Shown here piece by piece: positions 1 to 7,592 of a stretch of 20,686 nucleotides of DNA (its first letter is position 1; the number at the start of each line of letters is the position of its first letter). A program made the position numbers and the translations under genes. The notes under the pieces were generated by a model that searched no databases, was not told the DNA's origin, and saw nothing but the letters and a program-made list of their open reading frames with translations. The stretch comes from Rhodocyclaceae bacterium UBA2271 (GTDB taxonomy: Bacteria; Pseudomonadota; Gammaproteobacteria; Burkholderiales; Rhodocyclaceae), in contig DDXB01000050.1 in the NCBI GenBank assembly GCA_002347405.1, positions 29,330 through 50,015 on the forward strand. Direction: 5' to 3'.

Positions 1-68
1 ACGGCGCACAAAGGGGGGCGGGCGTCTTTCATGATCGGGGGCGTAGCCCACGCATCATGAAAGTTAGC
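1..68. repeat. REP-like hairpin element, copy A (inverted partner of 11407-11474)
   Basis: This stretch matches the reverse complement of 11407-11474 over 68 positions with four differences, all transitions (at 23, 39, 48 and 63). It contains an imperfect palindrome: CTTTCATGAT at 26-35 pairs with ATCATGAAAG at 54-63, and GCGT at 41-44 pairs with ACGC at 50-53, leaving a five-base bulge at 36-40 and the loop AGCCC. It may extend past the left edge of the window. The last codons and stop of the minus-strand hydrolase gene lie inside it. No T-run follows the hairpin on the minus strand, so it does not look like a simple intrinsic terminator. An interspersed REP/MITE-like repeat is the best reading. 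Confidence 0.85.
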
Positions 69-718
69 CCGGCGAAAGCCAGCACCTCGTCGAGATAGTC
101 GTCCCAGCGCGTGAAGCTGTGATCGCCACCCGGTAAAACGGTCTGGCGGGCGCCGGCATAGCGGGCCACGGCCTGGCGGTAGTCGAGCGTCTCATCGCCT
201 GCCTCGGCGAGCAGCCAGTAACGTTTCGGGTCGGCGAGGCGCGGCACTTCGAGGGCGGCCAGTTCGGCTATGTGTTGGCGCGTGAAATCGAAAGCTTCGC
301 CGCTGTACAACCAGGTCTGCGGGCCGAGATAGCGCTCGAGTTCGAGCGCCGCAACCACGGCGGGGTTGATCAGCACGGCATTGAGGCGATGTTTTTCCGC
401 GAGATGGGTGGCGTAGTAGCCGCCCAGGGAGGAGCCGGCGAGGGTTAGCGCCGTTCCGCCAGCGCCGACTTTTTGCGCGGGCGGGACGCCCAACAATTCG
501 CCAGCGCCGACTTTTTGCGCAGGCGGGACGCCCAACAATTCGCCAGCGCCGACTTTTTGAATGATGCCGTCGGCCAGCGCGATGGCGGCAGCGGGCGAGG
601 CCGGCAGTTGGGGCGCAATCAGCCGATCGCCCAACCCGCGTTCGGCCATGCGCGCGGCGAGCGCCTGCACCTTCCTTGACTGCGGCCCACTGGTGAAACC
701 ATGCAGATAGAGGATCAA
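29..718 (-). CDS. YqiA-like alpha/beta-hydrolase (putative esterase) with an in-frame repeat insertion
   Basis: This is a small cytosolic alpha/beta-hydrolase of the YqiA type (229 residues; relatives are usually near 190). Visible features are the N-terminal strand LILYLHGFTSGP with the oxyanion-loop HGF, the nucleophile elbow GSSLGG with Ser97, Asp175 in EAGDETLDY and His200 in GGDHSF, which together form a complete Ser-Asp-His triad. The likely start is TTG at 718-716, overlapping the uppP stop in TTGA; reading further upstream gives only antisense of uppP. Between about residues 54 and 87, just before the nucleophile elbow, the 14-residue unit KVGAGELLGVPPAQ is repeated in tandem, and this does not look like family sequence. 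The C-terminus (TFMMRGLRPRS) is encoded by the REP-like element. The substrate is unknown. Activity despite the insertion is plausible because the triad is intact. Confidence 0.8.
   Translation of the reverse strand: MILYLHGFTSGPQSRKVQALAARMAERGLGDRLIAPQLPASPAAAIALADGIIQKVGAGELLGVPPAQKVGAGELLGVPPAQKVGAGGTALTLAGSSLGGYYATHLAEKHRLNAVLINPAVVAALELERYLGPQTWLYSGEAFDFTRQHIAELAALEVPRLADPKRYWLLAEAGDETLDYRQAVARYAGARQTVLPGGDHSFTRWDDYLDEVLAFAGLTFMMRGLRPRS
457..559. repeat. 42-bp in-frame tandem repeat, about 2.5 copies
   Basis: Units lie at 457-498 and 499-540, differing at one base, followed by a partial unit at 541-559. Each begins with CGCCAGCGCCGACTTTTTG, and unit 1 contains the small hairpin GGGCG-GGA-CGCCC at 479-491. 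The period is a multiple of three, so the hydrolase reading frame stays open and copy number can change without frameshift. The unit start matches the repeat core found in topB, fmt and rsmB, so the array looks like a local expansion of a dispersed repeat. Confidence 0.95.
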
Positions 719-1539
719 GGATTGGTCCAATCGACCAGCCCGAACTGCCAGGTCAGCAGCACGATGATGCCGAAGGCGATGCGATACCAGGCGAAGATCG
801 TGAAGTCGTGCGTCGAGATGTAGCGCAACAGCCAGCGCACGCAGAGGAAGGCGGAAATAAAAGCCGAAACAAAGCCGACCACCCACATGCCGAGATCGTC
901 CCAGGCCAGCAGGTGGCGTCCCTTCCAGAGCTGATAGACCGTCGCCGCGCCGAGTGTCGGCACGGCGAGAAAAAACGAAAATTCGGTCGCCGCCTTGCGC
1001 GACAGGCCGAAAAACAGCCCGCCGATGATGGTGGAACCCGAGCGCGAAGTACCGGGAATCAGCGCGACGGCCTGCGCCAGGCCGAGCTTGAGCGCATCTT
1101 TCGGGCCGATGTCATCGACCGAATGGATGTTAACGGTGTGCTTGCGCCGTTCCGCCCAGAGGATGATGAAGCCGCCGACGATGAAGGCAATGGCGACCGG
1201 CACCGGCTGGAACAGGTGCGCCTTGATGGCGCTGCCGAACAGCAGCCCGAGCACCGCGAGCGGCATGAAGGCGATGGCGATATTGGTGACGAAGCGCCGC
1301 GCCACCGGGTCGCCCGGCAGTCCGCGCAGGACGTCGGCAAAGCGGTGGCGATATTCCCAGACCACGGCGAGAATCGCGCCGAACTGGATAACGATTTCGA
1401 ACAACTTGCCGCGTTCATCGTTAAAATCCAGCAGGTCGCCAGCCAGGATCAGGTGGCCTGTGCTGGAGATCGGCAGAAACTCCGTCAGGCCTTCGACGAC
1501 GCCGAGAATCAGCGCCTGAAACAGCGGGTAAATATCCAT
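715..1539 (-). CDS. uppP: Undecaprenyl-diphosphate phosphatase UppP/BacA
   Basis: UppP is an integral inner-membrane enzyme that dephosphorylates undecaprenyl diphosphate, recycling the lipid carrier for peptidoglycan and other envelope polymers; its overproduction is classically linked to bacitracin resistance. The 274-residue protein has the family signatures EGLTEFLPISSTGHL near the N-terminus and PGTSRSGSTI in the middle, with several hydrophobic segments as expected. ATG at 1539 (MDIYPLFQALILG) agrees with the family start; an in-frame GTG nine bases upstream (1548) is possible. The gene is divergent from the HD-GYP gene, with only 35 bp between the two starts, so promoters probably overlap coding sequence. 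Its stop overlaps the hydrolase start by four bases, which implies translational coupling. Confidence 0.96.
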   Translation of the reverse strand: MDIYPLFQALILGVVEGLTEFLPISSTGHLILAGDLLDFNDERGKLFEIVIQFGAILAVVWEYRHRFADVLRGLPGDPVARRFVTNIAIAFMPLAVLGLLFGSAIKAHLFQPVPVAIAFIVGGFIILWAERRKHTVNIHSVDDIGPKDALKLGLAQAVALIPGTSRSGSTIIGGLFFGLSRKAATEFSFFLAVPTLGAATVYQLWKGRHLLAWDDLGMWVVGFVSAFISAFLCVRWLLRYISTHDFTIFAWYRIAFGIIVLLTWQFGLVDWTNP

Positions 1540-1574
1540 GTCGCACACAATGTGAAAGGGCCGGCGAGTCTAAC

Positions 1575-2831
1575 ATGCTGAAAAAAATCGCCGTCACCGA
1601 CCTGACACTGGGCATGCACATCCACGAATTCTGCGGTTCGTGGATGGATCACCCGTTCTGGCGTACCAAGTTCATCCTCAAGGATCCCGAAGATCTGCGC
1701 CAGATCAAGGCTTGCGGCATCAAGGAGCTGTGGATCGACGCGCAAAAAGGCATTGATGTCGCCGGGACTACCCGGCAGGAAACCGAGGCGCAGATCGACA
1801 CGGCGCTGCAACAGATCGAAGCGCCGCCGCCGAAGCCGCCCGGAACCGAACCGCCCAGAATTGTGCCGCCCGCCCCGCGGGCGGTGCAACGCGTCCCGAT
1901 TGCCGAAGAAGTCCAGCGTGCCGCCAAGATCTGCGCCAAGTCGAAGGATGCCGTGGTCTCCATGTTCAATGAAGTCCGCATGGGCAAGGCTGTCGATTCG
2001 GCGGCGGCGAATGAACTGGTAGATGAAATTTCCAGCTCGGTAATGCGCAACCCCGGTGCCCTCATCAGTCTGGCGCGCCTGAAAACGGCGGACGATTACA
2101 CCTACATGCACTCGGTGGCCGTCTGTGCCCTGATGGTGGCCTTGTCGCGCCAACTCGAGCTTGATGAAGCGGACACGCGCTCCGCTGCAATGGCCGGACT
2201 GCTGCACGACCTGGGCAAGGCGGTGATGCCGCTGGAGGTGCTCAACAAACCGGGCAAGCTCACCGACGAGGAGTTCCGCATCATCAAGAGCCACCCCGTC
2301 GAAGGTCACCGGATGTTGCTCGAGGGCAGCGCGGCGGGCGAAATCGTGCTTGACGTCTGCCTGCATCATCACGAAAAGGTTGATGGCAGCGGCTATCCGA
2401 AGGGCCTCAAGGAAGCGGAAATCAGCCTCCACGCCAAGATGGGCGCGGTCTGCGACGTCTATGACGCGATCACCTCGAATCGCCCCTACAAGGCAGGCTG
2501 GGATCCGGCCGAATCGATCCGCAAGATGGCCGAATGGACCAGCCATTTCGACAATCGCGTCTTCCAGGCATTCGTCAAGAGCATCGGCATCTATCCCACC
2601 GGTTCGCTGGTACGCCTGTCCTCCGACCGGCTGGCGGTGGTGGTCGAGCAGTCACCTGCTTCGCTGCTGGCACCTACGGTCAAGGCGTTTTTCTCCGCCA
2701 AGTCGCAGACCTATCTGATACCCGAAATCATCGAGTTATCGCGCCCCGGGGCAACTGAAAGAATCACCAGCCGCGAGGAAGCGGCGAAATGGGGGATCAG
2801 GGACATCGACCGCCTGTGGGCAGACGGCTAA
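1575..2831 (+). CDS. DUF3391 + HD-GYP domain protein (probable c-di-GMP phosphodiesterase)
   Basis: This 418-residue cytosolic protein begins with a DUF3391-type region (about residues 1-75, including LTLGMHIHEFCGSW). A proline-rich linker follows (about 78-105), then an HD-GYP domain (about 140-340). The metal-binding and signature residues are present: HD at 211-212 in LLHDLGK, a histidine cluster HHHE at 264-267, DGSGYP with GYP at 273-275, and CDVYDAITSNRPYK. Proteins of this family hydrolyse cyclic di-GMP to pGpG or GMP and promote motility over biofilm formation. Conservation of these residues suggests an active enzyme. No receiver domain or membrane segment is seen, so what the DUF3391 region responds to is unknown. 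The next gene is a chemoreceptor 103 bp downstream, consistent with a motility role. Confidence 0.93.
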   Translation: MLKKIAVTDLTLGMHIHEFCGSWMDHPFWRTKFILKDPEDLRQIKACGIKELWIDAQKGIDVAGTTRQETEAQIDTALQQIEAPPPKPPGTEPPRIVPPAPRAVQRVPIAEEVQRAAKICAKSKDAVVSMFNEVRMGKAVDSAAANELVDEISSSVMRNPGALISLARLKTADDYTYMHSVAVCALMVALSRQLELDEADTRSAAMAGLLHDLGKAVMPLEVLNKPGKLTDEEFRIIKSHPVEGHRMLLEGSAAGEIVLDVCLHHHEKVDGSGYPKGLKEAEISLHAKMGAVCDVYDAITSNRPYKAGWDPAESIRKMAEWTSHFDNRVFQAFVKSIGIYPTGSLVRLSSDRLAVVVEQSPASLLAPTVKAFFSAKSQTYLIPEIIELSRPGATERITSREEAAKWGIRDIDRLWADG

Positions 2832-2934
2832 AACTTTGCGCATCGGCGGATGATGGATCACAATGCGGCTGTTTGTCTTGGCAAACGGGCGACAAGTCCT
2901 GGCGGTGAGGCCGCAATTATCAAAGGGGTGCTAC

Positions 2935-4821
2935 ATGTCTAATAAACTGATTGCCGGTTTCGGGCCTCTGGCGGTAGCCGGGCTGCTCGGTGTCCTCGCC
3001 GCAGCCGCGACACACCTGCTTCCCGCCAGCGCGCATGCGCTCCTGATTGGTCTGGCGGTGGCGGCACTGGTACTGATCGGTGGCAAACTGCGGCGCATAC
3101 GGCGCATCTCCCTGGAACTGGCCGCCGCCGTCGAGGCATCGGTCGATCACGACATCAACTTGCCTGAAGCGGGCTGTGACAAATCGCTGAAGCCACTGAT
3201 ACAGGCTATCAACCACTACGGCACAAACGTTACCCAGCTGGTCGGCGCGGCCTCGAATCGCGCCAACCAGGTGTTGCTGGTGAGTCACTCGTTGATCGAG
3301 TCCGCCGAAGAAGTCCGCAACCATGCTGAACACCAGGCTCATGAGAGCAGCGATCTCGCCACGGCAATGGAGCAGGTCAACAGCACGATCAGCGACATCG
3401 CACAAAGCGCCTCGAGCACATTTTCCAATTCAACCCACATCGCCCAGGCCACCGCCGACAGCATGCAGAACATGGGCTCGGTGGTGAAGTCGGTCAATCA
3501 TCTCTCCACTGTTTTCGAGAATGCCACGCATGCGATGGAAGAACTGCGTCAGGCTTCTGACGAGATCAGCAAGATCGTCCAGGTCATCAATGGCATCGCC
3601 GAGCAGACCAATCTCCTGGCGCTCAACGCCGCGATCGAGGCGGCGCGCGCCGGCGAACACGGTCGCGGTTTCGCGGTGGTGGCCGACGAGGTCCGCAAGC
3701 TCGCCGAAATCACCAAAAAATCGACCAGCGAGATCACCAACACCATCGCCCGCAATAAGGCACTGACCAGCGAGGTTGCGGGTGCCATGGCCGCGGGGAA
3801 CGAATTGATCCATGCGAGCGTCGCCCAGACCGAAACCACCAAGTCCTCACTCGATCTCGTGGCGACCAGCATCGATGAAGTCAACGGCATGATCGAAAGG
3901 ATTGCCGCGGCCACCGAGCAACAGTCGGCGAGCGTCGCCGAAATGACCCTCAATGTCGAACGCATCGCACAGCTCGCCAATGAGACCCAGGCGCGCACGG
4001 TGCGCTCCCGGCAGAGCGCCGCGGGACTCGGCCAGGTGTCGCGTGAACTCGAAAAGCGACTCGGCAGCTTTGACATCAGTTTCCTCGGACTGGTGCCTAC
4101 CGAAGACGCGCTGGATATGAATCAGGCTTTCGGGCCGCTGTGCGAATACCTCGGCAAGCTGCTTGGCCGACCGCTGTTCGTCCGCCTGGGGGAGAACTAC
4201 GAGCAGGCGATCGAGGATCTCGGCACGGGTCGTGCCCTGCTTTCCTATCAGACCCCGAGCACCTATGTCGATGCGCGCGCACGCTTCAAAATCGAGCCGC
4301 TGGTCGTGCCACTTGCCAAGGGCGAACCGTATTACCAGAGCGCTATCGTGGTGCGCGCCGATTCCGGCCTCAACTCACTCGCTGAGTTGCGCACCAAGCG
4401 CTTCGCCTTTGGCGACGCCAAATCCACCGGCAGCAAGGCCATGCCGCAGTCCATGCTCAAGGAAGCCGGCATCGGCTTGAAGGAACTCGGTCACCACGCC
4501 TTCGTCGGCAGCCACGACAACGTCGCCAAGGCCGTGCTTGCCAAGGACTACGATGCCGGTGGCCTGATGCTGGCGGTCGCCGAGAAATACAGCGGCAAAG
4601 GCCTGAAGATCGTCGCGACTTCGCCGCGGATTCCCCAGTTTCCGCTGTGCGCCTCGCCGAAACTGTCGCCCGCAGAACGCGAGCAGATCATCCAGGCTCT
4701 GGTCGGACTGAAGAATCCGGAAATCCTCGGCGCCATGGGCGGCCATGTCACCGGCTTCGCCCGCATTCAGGACAGTGATTACGACGGCGTGCGAGCGATG
4801 CTGAAAAACCTGCGCGGCTAG
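2935..4821 (+). CDS. Methyl-accepting chemotaxis protein with a C-terminal PhnD-like solute-binding domain
   Basis: This is a 628-residue chemoreceptor-type protein. Two close hydrophobic helices (about residues 4-28 and 34-52) form a membrane hairpin with almost no periplasmic loop. An unassigned linker leads to a methyl-accepting signalling domain with the conserved tip EQTNLLALNAAIEAARAGE and GRGFAVVADEVRKLAE (about 222-262), which contacts CheA/CheW in relatives. From about residue 378 (DISFLGLVPTEDALD) to the end, the sequence resembles PhnD/phosphonate-type ABC substrate-binding proteins, with segments such as LLSYQTPSTYVDAR, FAFGDAKSTGSKAMP and DYDAGGLM. With both helices at the N-terminus this domain should be cytoplasmic. 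ATG at 2935 is chosen because AAGGGG lies just upstream and the membrane helix follows directly; an in-frame ATG at 2863 is less likely. No CheR pentapeptide tether is seen. The ligand is unknown. The stop overlaps the convergent topB stop in CTAG. Confidence 0.88.
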   Translation: MSNKLIAGFGPLAVAGLLGVLAAAATHLLPASAHALLIGLAVAALVLIGGKLRRIRRISLELAAAVEASVDHDINLPEAGCDKSLKPLIQAINHYGTNVTQLVGAASNRANQVLLVSHSLIESAEEVRNHAEHQAHESSDLATAMEQVNSTISDIAQSASSTFSNSTHIAQATADSMQNMGSVVKSVNHLSTVFENATHAMEELRQASDEISKIVQVINGIAEQTNLLALNAAIEAARAGEHGRGFAVVADEVRKLAEITKKSTSEITNTIARNKALTSEVAGAMAAGNELIHASVAQTETTKSSLDLVATSIDEVNGMIERIAAATEQQSASVAEMTLNVERIAQLANETQARTVRSRQSAAGLGQVSRELEKRLGSFDISFLGLVPTEDALDMNQAFGPLCEYLGKLLGRPLFVRLGENYEQAIEDLGTGRALLSYQTPSTYVDARARFKIEPLVVPLAKGEPYYQSAIVVRADSGLNSLAELRTKRFAFGDAKSTGSKAMPQSMLKEAGIGLKELGHHAFVGSHDNVAKAVLAKDYDAGGLMLAVAEKYSGKGLKIVATSPRIPQFPLCASPKLSPAEREQIIQALVGLKNPEILGAMGGHVTGFARIQDSDYDGVRAMLKNLRG

Positions 4822-7412
4822 GCTTTTTTCCGGGCGGCGGGTTTTTTCTTCGCTGACGCCGCTTTTTTCGGCCGCACCGCCGTCTCGCCAGCGCCGACTT
4901 TTGGCGTCTTTGTTACCGCTTTGGCCGGTTTGACCTCGGCCGCAGGCTTGGCGGGTGTTTTGGGTGCCTTGGGCGCACGCTGCTCGAACTCGAATCCCAC
5001 CTTGCCATCGGCGCCACGCACCAGATAGGCGGAAAATTTCTTGCGGGTGCGGTTGGAAATGAAGGTTTTCAAGAGGCTGGTCTTGCCGGTTTCGAGCAAC
5101 TTCTGCATCTCGGCGCGGGATATTTCCTGTTGCAGGATGACCTTGCCGGAACGAAAATCGCAGGTCTTCGCTGCCCCGGTGGATTTCTCGCAGACATAGG
5201 CCATCGGCTGCTCGAAGACGCGACTGCCGCACTTCGGGCAGGCACCCAGCGCCTCCTGTCCGGTGAAGTCAACCTCCTCGCCATCATCCTCTGCATTGCC
5301 GAAATCGAAGCTCGGCGCATGCTCTTCGTTGAGCTTGATGACGGCGGCGAAGGCGCGCCCCATCTTGCTGCGAAAACCTTGCAGCGGGCCGATCTGGCGG
5401 TCCTTCAGCAACTGGTCCATTTCCTCGGGTTCCCACTGGCGGCTGGCGATGACCTTCCACAGCTTGTAGTCGCATTTATCGCACTTGAAGTGCTTGTAGG
5501 TCTCGTGGATCGTGCCGCCGCATTTCGGGCAGGGCGTCTGGAGCGGGCCGAAGTCGGGGTCGGCGAATTCGCCGGTCTTGATGCGCTCCACCATCTGCTG
5601 CGTCTGCTCGGAGATGTGCGCCATGAACTCGGCACGCTTCAGGCGTCCCTGCTCCATTTCGCGCAGTTTCGATTCCCACAGGCCGGTCAGCTCGGGCGAG
5701 CGAATCTCGTCGACCTGGAGTTGTTCCAGCGCGAAAAGAAGGTTAAAAGCCTTCGCGGTCGGCTGCAGCTCGCGGCCATTGCGATGGAGATATTCCTCGG
5801 CGATGAGGCCTTCGATGGTGGCGGCGCGGGTCGCCGGGGTGCCGAGGCCGCGTTCGGACATCGCCGTGCGCAGTTCCTCGTCCTCGATCAGCTTGCCGGC
5901 GCCTTCCATCGCCGAGAGCAGCGTCGCTTCGTTGAAGCGCGGCGGCGGCTTGGTGGCACAGTCCTTGACCGCGACATCGTTGGCCCAGACCCGTTCATCC
6001 TTTTGCAAGGGCGGCAGGTTGGGCGATTCTTCATCGCCCTGCGCCTCCTTGCCATAGACGGCCAGCCAGCCCGGCGTCACCAGTACCTTGCCGACGGTCT
6101 TGAACGGCTCTTGCTCGATCCTGGTTATGCGCGTGGTGATGAGGTATTCGGCGCTCGGGTAGAAGATGGCGATGAAGCGCTTGACGACCAGGTCATAGAG
6201 CTTCTGTTCCGGCTCCGACAGGCTCTTCGGCGGCACGCCGGTGGGGATGATGGCGAAGTGGTCGGAAATCTTGGCGTTGTTGAAGATGCGCTTGGTCGGA
6301 TGCACCCAGCCGTTGTCCAGCACGGTGGTGGCGTGTTTCCCGAGCGGCGAATCGGTCAGCGCGCGCAGCGTGTCCTTGACCTGGCCCACATAATCTTCGG
6401 GCAGGTAGCGCGCGTCGGTCCGCGGGTAGGTCAGCACCTTGTGGCGCTCGTACAGCGCCTGCGCCAGCCCCAGCGTATTCTTTGCCGAAAAGCCGAAGCG
6501 GCCGTTGGCGTCGCGCTGCAGGCTGGTCAGGTCGTAGAGCAGCGGACAGGCTTCGGTTTTCGGCGTGGCCTCTTCGCTGACGTCGCCATGCTTGCCAAGG
6601 CATTTCTGGCGCAGGGCGTCGGCTGTTTTCTTGTCCCAGATGCGTTCGGCCTTGGCGTGCTCGTCGTCGCTTTTCTTGAATTTCTCGTCAAACCAGCGGC
6701 CGCGATAGGTGCCGGCGACGGCCTGGAACTCGGCATCGACTTCCCAGTAATCGCGCGGTTCAAAGGCGCGAATGCGCCGCTCGCGCTCGACCAGGATGGC
6801 CAGCGTCGGCGTCTGCACACGGCCGACGGTGGTTTTGTGGAAGCCGCCTTCCTTGGAGTTGAAGGCGGTCATGGCGCGCGTGCCGTTGATACCGATCAAC
6901 CAGTCGGCCTCGGAACGGCAGCGCGCGGCGTCGGCCAACGGCTGCATCTCTTCGTCCGAGCGCAGATGGGCAAAACCGTCCCGAATGGCGGTGGCGGTCA
7001 TCGACTGCAGCCACAGGCGGCGAACCGGCTTGGCGTTCTTTTCGGCGAGTGCGTGCTGCAGGACGTAGCGGAAGATCAGTTCCCCCTCGCGCCCGGCGTC
7101 GCAGGCATTCACCAGGCCGGTGACATCCTTGCGCTTGATGAGCCGGGTCAGCAAGCGCAGCCGGTCGGCGGTCTTGTCGATGGGGTTGACGGTGAAGCGC
7201 GGCGGGATCACCGGCAGGTGGGTGAAGGTCCATTTGCCGCGCTTGACCTCGTATTCCTCGGGCACGGCCAGTTCGAGCAGATGGCCGATGGCGGAGGACA
7301 GCACATAGTGCTCGCTCTCGAAATATTCGCCTTCACGAGTAAAGCCGCCCAGCGCCTTGGCGATGTCCTGGGCGACGGAAGGTTTCTCGGCAATGATCAG
7401 TTGCTTGCTCAC
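4818..7412 (-). CDS. topB: DNA topoisomerase III (type IA)
   Basis: TopB is a type IA topoisomerase that passes single DNA strands and acts on precatenanes and recombination intermediates. The 864-residue protein starts with LIIAEKPSVAQDIAKALGG and carries the Toprim acidic motif CDAGREGELIFR (about 104-115). The catalytic tyrosine is Tyr329 in LTYPRTDARYLP, and the motif GLGTPATRA is also present. Two cysteine clusters follow, CPKC...CDKC (about 627-645) and CPKC...C (from about 722), then a basic Lys/Ala/Pro tail; the core enzyme of other bacteria is near 650 residues. The start is GTG at 7412 with AAGGGG upstream. The tail contains KVGAGE, encoded by a copy of the dispersed repeat. It probably belongs to one transcript with the LysM gene and dprA, although 180 bp with hairpins separates it from dprA. 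Confidence 0.96.
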   Translation of the reverse strand: MSKQLIIAEKPSVAQDIAKALGGFTREGEYFESEHYVLSSAIGHLLELAVPEEYEVKRGKWTFTHLPVIPPRFTVNPIDKTADRLRLLTRLIKRKDVTGLVNACDAGREGELIFRYVLQHALAEKNAKPVRRLWLQSMTATAIRDGFAHLRSDEEMQPLADAARCRSEADWLIGINGTRAMTAFNSKEGGFHKTTVGRVQTPTLAILVERERRIRAFEPRDYWEVDAEFQAVAGTYRGRWFDEKFKKSDDEHAKAERIWDKKTADALRQKCLGKHGDVSEEATPKTEACPLLYDLTSLQRDANGRFGFSAKNTLGLAQALYERHKVLTYPRTDARYLPEDYVGQVKDTLRALTDSPLGKHATTVLDNGWVHPTKRIFNNAKISDHFAIIPTGVPPKSLSEPEQKLYDLVVKRFIAIFYPSAEYLITTRITRIEQEPFKTVGKVLVTPGWLAVYGKEAQGDEESPNLPPLQKDERVWANDVAVKDCATKPPPRFNEATLLSAMEGAGKLIEDEELRTAMSERGLGTPATRAATIEGLIAEEYLHRNGRELQPTAKAFNLLFALEQLQVDEIRSPELTGLWESKLREMEQGRLKRAEFMAHISEQTQQMVERIKTGEFADPDFGPLQTPCPKCGGTIHETYKHFKCDKCDYKLWKVIASRQWEPEEMDQLLKDRQIGPLQGFRSKMGRAFAAVIKLNEEHAPSFDFGNAEDDGEEVDFTGQEALGACPKCGSRVFEQPMAYVCEKSTGAAKTCDFRSGKVILQQEISRAEMQKLLETGKTSLLKTFISNRTRKKFSAYLVRGADGKVGFEFEQRAPKAPKTPAKPAAEVKPAKAVTKTPKVGAGETAVRPKKAASAKKKPAARKKA
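4878..4901. repeat. Dispersed short repeat, copy in topB
   Basis: The core CGCCAGCGCCGACTTT lies at 4886-4901, and the eight bases before it (CGCCGTCT) are the same as in the fmt copy, so 24 consecutive positions match. On the coding strand of topB it reads as KVGAGE within the low-complexity basic tail, a tolerant place for an insertion. Confidence 0.8.
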
Positions 7413-7592
7413 TTATTACCCCTTCCCCCCATCCCCCTTCCAGGGGAAGGTGGTGAAGGGTGTTCGGTCACGCTTCGCGTGGCCTGCGGTTCGTTGGTTG
7501 CGCTCGCCTTGGGGCGGCCCGGCGGCGGGCGCATAGGGTCGGCATCTTAAGCGCGCTTGATGCCAACTGGCAAGTTTGTCGAAAAACCCCGT
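7413..7592. other. dprA-topB spacer with hairpins; no gene seen
   Basis: This 180-bp spacer on the topB leader side has no convincing ORF. CCTTCCCC at 7421-7428 can pair with GGGGAAGG at 7443-7450, and an alternative smaller hairpin is CCTTCC-AGG-GGAAGG at 7436-7450. CACGC-TTC-GCGTG forms a perfect small hairpin at 7469-7481. On the minus strand the first structure would cover the purine-rich ribosome-binding site just before the topB GTG. In other betaproteobacteria I would expect smg (DUF494) between dprA and the topoisomerase gene; it is absent here. Confidence 0.6.

Noticed and set aside
26..63. Intrinsic terminator for the hydrolase gene
   Set aside because: The palindrome is present but no T-run follows on the minus strand, and it is shared with the copy after fmt, so a repeat explains it better.
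457..559. CRISPR-like array
   Set aside because: Units are directly adjacent with no variable spacers and keep a coding frame; it is a tandem repeat.
719..886. Upstream extension of the hydrolase gene
   Set aside because: The added residues are the antisense-frame shadow of the uppP 3' end; the family N-terminus begins at LILYLHGF.
2829..2860. Possible flagellar sigma28 promoter before the chemoreceptor gene
   Set aside because: TAAA is followed by a GCGGATGA-like box, but the spacing is about two bases too short and two positions mismatch, so it is too weak to call.
5130..7550. An 806-codon open frame on the plus strand opposite topB
   Set aside because: It is antisense to a complete, well-conserved topB; the translation is rich in His, Arg, Gly and Ala with no recognisable domain, as is common for antisense frames in GC-rich DNA.
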